NCBI GenBank assembly: GCA_019055375.1 | Contig: JAHQIW010004446.1 | Coordinates: 207,389-271,388, forward strand | DNA from: Parelaphostrongylus tenuis | Lineage: Eukaryota > Nematoda > Chromadorea > Rhabditida > Metastrongylidae | Reading direction: 5' to 3' | Length of the DNA stretch: 64,000 nucleotides | Part shown: positions 57,946 to 64,000 of the stretch, in pieces | Position numbering within the stretch: position 1 is the first letter of the stretch | How the letters are laid out: every line of letters starts with the position of its first letter | Made by a program: the position numbers and the translations under genes | Notes under the pieces: model-generated | Databases searched by the model: none | What the model was told of the DNA's origin: nothing | Seen by the model: only the letters and a program-made list of their open reading frames with translations

Positions 57946-60040
57946 ATCACACGTATCACACTTATTATATATGTGATCCAGAGACTTGACACGGAGTGAA
58001 TAAGCATAGTGATCGCTCATCCACATGTACACTACTTTTTATTAATTTTTTGTTCATAACAATAGAAAAGTCGAGATAAGCTTGCTTTGAGCAGAAACTT
58101 TTGAACATGTGCACTTACAACTGTGAGTTTCACTCCTATTACACAAAATGACGGAAGCGAATTCAGACATCGTAGGACAATTGTCACGTTGAAGACTCTG
58201 AGTTTTTCTAATGCTCTCCACATTCTTCTTATCTGCCTATAGCGTCTTCTCGAGAACCTTTATGTTGAGTCCTTGGTGACAAGTGTTCTTTGCATCTTCT
58301 CTTGTGCTCAGAAACAGTTGTGCAGTGTTATTATTTGCTTATCATCGTGGATCAAAGAAGCTTGCTACCCTTAGATTTTAAGTTAACGGAGATATACAGC
58401 ATATGCTACAGAGCAGTAATGATGGGCCATAGGTACATAAAATCTACACTATTACTTTCACGTCCAACTTCTATTCATTGTGGCAGATCAAAATGTGACG
58501 CCCAATCTCGTACGAAAACCTTGATTCTTTCGTATCAATACTAGTTTTGGATAACCGATGACAGTTTCCCTGGTGTTGGAAAAATTCATCAATTCAGCAC
58601 ATTCAAAGTTGAAGAAGAAACTTTGTTTAGTAGCACGAATCGCATAAATGATTCTCATACAATGTTCATATTCAGATTTGCTTGGAATCTTGGCAGTGAG
58701 AAAAGGAACTTTGAAATTTTCCAACCTAAGAGCGATAACTTTAAACCTTATTGCGAGCACTATCGTACTATTCTGGACAGAACGCCACTTCTTTGATTGC
58801 CTTCGTTTGCAAACATGGTTCATGAGTTGTAGAATTCAGTACCTTTCAATGCAGTTGACAAAAGTAATTATGGCCTGATGTATTGATCTAAATTTGGAAA
58901 GAAGCATATATAATTCATTTAGAGTTCACGTTGAGTAATGAAATTTTGTACAAAAACAACGGGAAATCAAAATACTTTTGAGATCCTCTTGCAAGCTCAT
59001 ACGTAGGATCTCGAGATCGATAGAGTCAAAGGACGCTTATTACCTCTTGATTCGCGGATGTTAATGGACAGAAATAGTGATTTAATGTCTGAAGAAGGTA
59101 CTCTCCGGACCATTATGTTTGTGACGATACACAATTTGTTTTATATTAGGTTGGCTCTCAAATATTACAGGTTTGTCTTTTAAATTGAAATTTTATTTTT
59201 ACCTAGACTTTTCACTTTTGTGTTCATGCTATCTACCACTCTGAATAGAGCATTCTGTTCTTTAATTTTATCTGCTCGATTCTTTATTGATTGTGTATAA
59301 TGATGACGATGACGCTTTATTTCGTGTGGTGCGCGCGCGGGACTATGCCAATTTTTTGATCACCCACGCGGTGAGTCATAAATGACTCATGCCTTTTCCT
59401 CTCAACGGATGACCTGTTTTTATTTCATTTTTGGCAATGTAATCCCGCTGTTGTGATGCTTTATTGGCAACTTCTATGCGCTTTCAAATGATCCTTCTAC
59501 ATATGTCCCATGATTTCTCAACATGACCAACTGTAGTCGCACTAATAGTAGCCATTGCGAAAGGGCGCAGAGCTTTCGGCTGGTGGAGATATTAAGATAT
59601 CCAATGTCAAGACACCTTTCCGAAGTACTGTAATGCCACTTCCATCAAATGAATCTTGTAAGACCGTAAGACCGTGTTGGAGTAAAAAGCTGTATAAAAT
59701 CAGCTCGCTGCTCAAACGTAGCAGAAATCGGATGGGAGTCCATAATCGTAAAAACGTATGTGTTGATGGATATTTCGCGCCCTAGAGAGAGAGGGAGAGA
59801 GAAAGAAAGAAAGAAAGAAAGAAAGATACGGAGAAAGAGAGACAGAGAGGGGGGAGGGGGAGAGAAATGAGAGAGTAAAATTTTGGCCTTACATCCCATG
59901 TGAGTGACACTGTACAATTTGGTCTTTTTCAGTCTAAACCGAAACAACAGAGTGCAATTGCTTACACCATTAGATAGCCATCTTTTAGAGGATAATAGTG
60001 AAAGAAAGGGAGACGTTGGGATGGTTTTTACAAAAATGTG
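57946..60040. other. No recognised gene; GA-rich tract
   Basis: Contains a purine-rich GAGA/GAAA microsatellite (59785-59877). Open frames of up to 111 codons (58488-58823 minus) show no known family. Confidence 0.45.
59785..59877. repeat. GA/GAAA purine-rich microsatellite
   Basis: Runs of GAGAGA, AAAGAAAGAAAG and GGGGGAGGGGGAGA on one strand. Confidence 0.9.
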
Positions 60041-60250
60041 GAGGCTCTGGCCGAGTGGTTAGCGATGCTCGACGCTGCTCGATGCGTTATTGATCCCATA
60101 GCCTCTCCGTCAATCATTAACGAATGCCCTACAAAACGCCCCAGCTTGGCTATCCTCGACATTGCAAGGAGACGTGCTTGGCCAGTATTCTACGAGTTTC
60201 GTCAAAAATATGAATTCCTAGAGCAAGCGAGGATACGAATCGAATGCTAA
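60041..60250 (+). repeat. SINE B copy with its tRNA-Ser-like head
   Basis: GGCTCTGGCCGAGTGGTTAG is an A-box half typical of tRNA-Ser/Leu with a long variable arm. It is followed by an eroded B box (TTATTGATCCCATAGCC) and the SINE B body (CTATCCTCGACATTGCAAGG, GGCCAGTATTCTACGAG). It is the most complete of the three copies. Confidence 0.7.
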
Positions 60251-62990
60251 AGGCAATGGTAGTGGGATCGACACATTAGAAGTAGGAAATTAGATACGGG
60301 TCGTACTGAGTGGTAAAGTAGAATGGTTGCAGACTGTATAGGTTGCAGATTTGTAATGACAGTATTTTTAAGCAAGTTTCGAGTGAAAAAGCACATCAAT
60401 GATTTTGTAACTTGCGAATATTATGGAGGGTTGAGGTGCTTTAGCTACGATACGTTTTTACTCTAGCCAAAATGGATATCTATAGCGACCTCAATGTTAG
60501 CCCATCAATTACACAAAATGTTAATTGACTATACCAAAGTTGAATGAAAACAGGAGTTGAATGTTAGCGCTGCTCCTGAACATCTGGTAGCGCCATGGAA
60601 GGAAAATAGACTTTGCTTTCAAAGAAAAGCCGAGCGCATTATTGGCACCTTTTGAAGGATTTTTCTAGTAGATCTCTGCTTTATAAGAGCACTTACCTAC
60701 TGTTGACGCCACAAATGGACAATTACTTCAAGAGAGCGTCACATTGACCGAAAATGAAAATATACCTTGTAGTGATGCAAACTGGTAGAACCTTTGGTGC
60801 TTTCACTCCAAGCCTTAGAGGAAGAGTGATCCGTTGCTAAACATCAGAACTTTTCGTTCTAGCTATAATCGAGGAATTGATCGTTCTTAGCACAGTAAAG
60901 CTCCGAACAGAATTCGTTGCGCCGATCGCGTTTCCATTCGTTTGAACGGCATGCGTGACCTCTTGAAGAAACTGTGAAATGCTTCTCCTCCATCATCAAC
61001 AAGATCAGATTCAAACTCCTTAAGAATTTATCGGTAATGCTCTCAACACAGTGATTTAGCTTTTTCACATTCGGCTTTTTTAGATTTTAAGGTCTCCAAT
61101 CATTGAATACTTAGCACTACTATGAAACCGAAAAAAAGCCACACGGGATGAGCAAGTACTGCTCAGCACATTCACCATCCGTCGTTTAAAAAATTCTACA
61201 CCCGATTTCACACATGGAATCTTCATGAAACAAGGCATATGAAAGAATTCGTGCAGCAGTAAACGCTTCATTGCTCCAGTTTTGGACAATCAAGGCATTC
61301 TGCAAAAAAGAAGCATAACTTCTTGGCATATAAAGTTTTTTTCAATTGAGCCACAACTTCAAATGCATGTTCCTTACCATTTCCCAGCAATGCTATCTTC
61401 GATGATTATTAATGAGGATTGGACAGAACGAGGTTGTTTTGCAAAAATCTACTCAGGGTCGTTCACGATGGTGTTATGTGAGAAATGGAATGAAGCAAAA
61501 TCAGTTGGGAGGCCAATGATGGGAAGACACTTCATCAACATCGATACTGTAATAAAATAGTTCTTATAGCATCAGATATACGAAGTTAGTATCGGAAATT
61601 TTGCGCTTATATATGAAGAGATCGATCATCGGGTGAACCTAAGAAAAAATGTTCAGGTAAATCGTTTTGAATTCCCCATCATTGCTCGTTTTTTCTTGAT
61701 TTGATATTCACCAGCCTAAACTATATGGCTATACATTGATTTACGAGCGCTATGCGAAGGAGCTGTGATAGGAGGTGATCTGTCAAACACGTTTTGATCA
61801 CGATGGTTTTAATCCACGCACAACTTATCAAACCTTCCATACCTTCAACGTCGGTGAAATGGTAGCTTACCTGGAAGAATACCAGCTTTGATTTGATACA
61901 TCAGTTAGCCGCCACAAGTCGCTGTAAGTCCAGATATACATTCAATCACCTCTAACGATGCTTGATGAAGTCGGCTGCGTGGTGCGACCCCTCAGGGGTC
62001 GATCATTGCCAAGCTTTTCACTCTAACTTAGCTTTTATCCCAAGGCTATATTGGAACGAGACTGTTTTCAGGGCCACCAAAGATCATTAATTTAATAGTT
62101 TAAAACTCTTGTATTAAGCAACTAGGTTATTCGGATAACGTGGACTAGGAGCTGTTAATCCATGACGTGGCAGACACAAAACGGAGCGATCAGCAATTTG
62201 ATGTCTGGACTTTCCAAGGTGCCTTTGAATACAGATGGTGATTGCGTGCACAAGCGAGCAATTTGATGTCGGGACTATGCAAGGTGATCCTGAATACAGA
62301 TTGTGAATGCCTGTGCGATCGAAATAAACGAAGCCAGCTCGTGGTCACGTGTGGCACGTGGCTGCGACGATAAAGAATTCACTAGTGTATGTCAAAAATG
62401 CTCACTTGCTACAGGTGATACAAGCGATGTAATTTTTTTGGTCGACTTTTCTTTCTATTTATTATCACCTAGCATATTGGAGTACTATTGAGATACCTTC
62501 AGTTCAGAACTGGACCAGAATGGAATTGACAAATTTGAACGGTTGGAAACTCTAATGTCAACGCATGATTGACCAGTCCTTCCAATTATCTAGCCTGTTA
62601 CCGTTTTTCTTGCTTTCTTTGGTGAGAAATAAAATGACTGTTTCAATAAGACCCAATGGATCTCACCTCTTTTACGGGTCCTACGGAAACTACACACTGA
62701 AACGAGATCACACTAATTTTGCGCTCTAATCAAATAAAAATCTTGCCGATTGAAACGTATTAATAAGAATATGCAATGTCATCCATTCTCAAAACTTCTC
62801 TTCATTATCGAAGTTAGTGATATAAAAACTCTGTTCGGCGTTCAATTAAGGTGTCGTTTTTTCTAATTTATTGTCACTTTATCTATTCCTCTTCACAGTT
62901 TTTTTTCACTGTGCGGATCTCAGTACTTCTAGCATCAAATTCGCTTTTTTGTCTTCTTCCTGACCGTCGTAGCATACTGGTTGAACAATT
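60251..62990. other. No recognised gene; SINE C scrap
   Basis: At 61880-61975 the minus strand reads TTAGAGGTGATTGAATGTATATCTGG, a SINE C body scrap. An open frame of 92 codons (61282-61560) has no known pattern. Confidence 0.4.
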
Positions 62991-63105
62991 CTCCTTGTAA
63001 TCTCGAGGGTTGCCTGGCCGTGGGGTTCCACACGGCGTTGTTGCTAACCGCGCGCTGCGACGAGCATCACAACCACTCGGCCACTGCGCCCCTCTCTCAA
63101 GATTA
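62991..63105 (-). repeat. tRNA-Ser-like SINE head, minus strand
   Basis: The minus strand reads GGGGCGCAGTGGCCGAGTGG then, after a long variable arm, GTGTGGAACCCCACGGCCAG. This looks like the head of SINE B or a relative, without the body. Confidence 0.5.
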
Positions 63106-64000
63106 TGTTACGCAAAAGAAGTTGTCTTCAAATCTTACTCGACCACTCAGGTAGTGGCAAGGTGAATCGGTGAAACCAAAGTTATCAGACTGGCTTTGAT
63201 TTATATCAGACATCTCCACTTGTGATTCATTTAAACGGAGAATAGGATTGCGGCAGACATCTGAAAACTAGAATTTTCAGGATGTCTATTCCTTTTTTTT
63301 TCCTGTTATCTGAAACTGAGACTAATTGTCGATTAGGTTTACCACTTTGAGCGGCTGGTTCTATCAAACACGGGACAGTCGTGTTCCAAACAATCTGGTT
63401 CTGCAATTATTCTCCTCTGTTGCTTCCTAGTTGATGATTAAGCGGCTGTTCAGCTAGAGGTTTCACACCATATGTGCCATCAACTTGACTGAGTTGTGTT
63501 TCAACGTCAGTTGTCGCTAGCTGTATGTGATACCTGTGTCGTTTTCTGTTCATCACCCATCATTCACTTTCATTCAACAATCACATCCTTCTTTATGCTT
63601 GTATCCAATCGCCTTTTCCTTTATCATAGTTTTCCAATCTCTGACTGTATTCCAATGTTCTCTCCTTCTCTTCGTTCTTCCTCCTCTTCGTTCTTCTGAA
63701 CTCTGAAAAACTGAAATCTGAAGAGGAGCGATTGTCACAATGTGAGAAACCAAAAATAAACACTTGAAAACATGCTGACATAGTATTTATGAACCAATAA
63801 AACCGACCGATGACGAGGTGACCCTGCAGACTTTGTGCGGGCCATTTGATCCCCACAAAAGCTTGCTATAAAAGTCACATCGGCCGCCTAAGTGTGAAGG
63901 CACACCACCCGAAAAAATAGACGATGAACAGAAAAACTGAGGAATACGAACGAATCACCGAATCTTGCCAGTCCTCTCGAATTACCTTCTATCTCTGTCA
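63106..64000. other. No recognised content to the window end
   Basis: Short open frames only. A CTATAAAAG box near 63867 could be a chance TATA-like sequence; nothing downstream within the window supports a promoter. Confidence 0.4.

Noticed and set aside
63860..63880. TATA-like box CTATAAAAG
   Set aside because: No initiator, start codon or exon downstream within the window; likely chance.
1..64000. CRISPR arrays, bacterial operons, plasmid origins
   Set aside because: The sequence is eukaryotic; no regularly spaced repeats with unique spacers or bacterial gene organisation were seen.

Overview
This window looks like nuclear DNA of a nematode, most likely a large-genome parasitic species of the strongylid (clade V) type. 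It is AT-rich, has no operon-style gene packing, and has nematode-type splice acceptors (TTTTCAG). It is full of decayed mariner transposons, tRNA-derived SINEs, foldback elements and a fragment of an RTE-type LINE. The species assignment is inference from these traits only.

One protein-coding gene can be reconstructed with confidence. It is a class A (rhodopsin-like) seven-transmembrane receptor on the minus strand. Eight short exons (30442 down to 4925) join without a phase error into 378 codons plus a stop. The exons total 1,137 nt, but the gene spans about 25.5 kb because four introns are 3.0, 7.3, 7.6 and 5.8 kb long. These introns hold many of the repeats listed here. I cannot name the ortholog; the sequence resembles the orphan neuropeptide-receptor-like GPCRs of nematodes.

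Layout. 1-4.9 kb: downstream flank of the receptor gene, with SINE copies, two mariner relics and one weak terminal-exon candidate for a gene lying to the left. 4.9-30.4 kb: the receptor gene. 30.7-31.2 kb: a short DNA transposon with 72-bp terminal inverted repeats just upstream of the start codon. 31.2-64 kb: no gene I can support; a repeat-rich intergenic region, or possibly introns of a gene whose exons I cannot see. It contains SINEs, mariners, microsatellites and hammerhead-like motifs.

The most striking observation is a dispersed set of hammerhead ribozyme motifs. Two have the complete catalytic core and paired stems (minus strand 8333-8375; plus strand 33761-33810). Others are mutated copies. 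Three separate foldback elements (8.2-8.8, 15.6-16.4 and 51.9-52.35 kb) each carry two hammerhead copies that point away from the centre. A second class of hammerhead-like motif (CTCTGANGAAGG...CCGAAACGT) occurs at 10.25, 16.68 and 44.3 kb, two of these beside a shared 22-30 bp motif. Type I hammerheads with a minimal helix III are known from Penelope-like retroelements and retrozymes, so these are probably remains of such elements; no reverse transcriptase or GIY-YIG domain is visible here.
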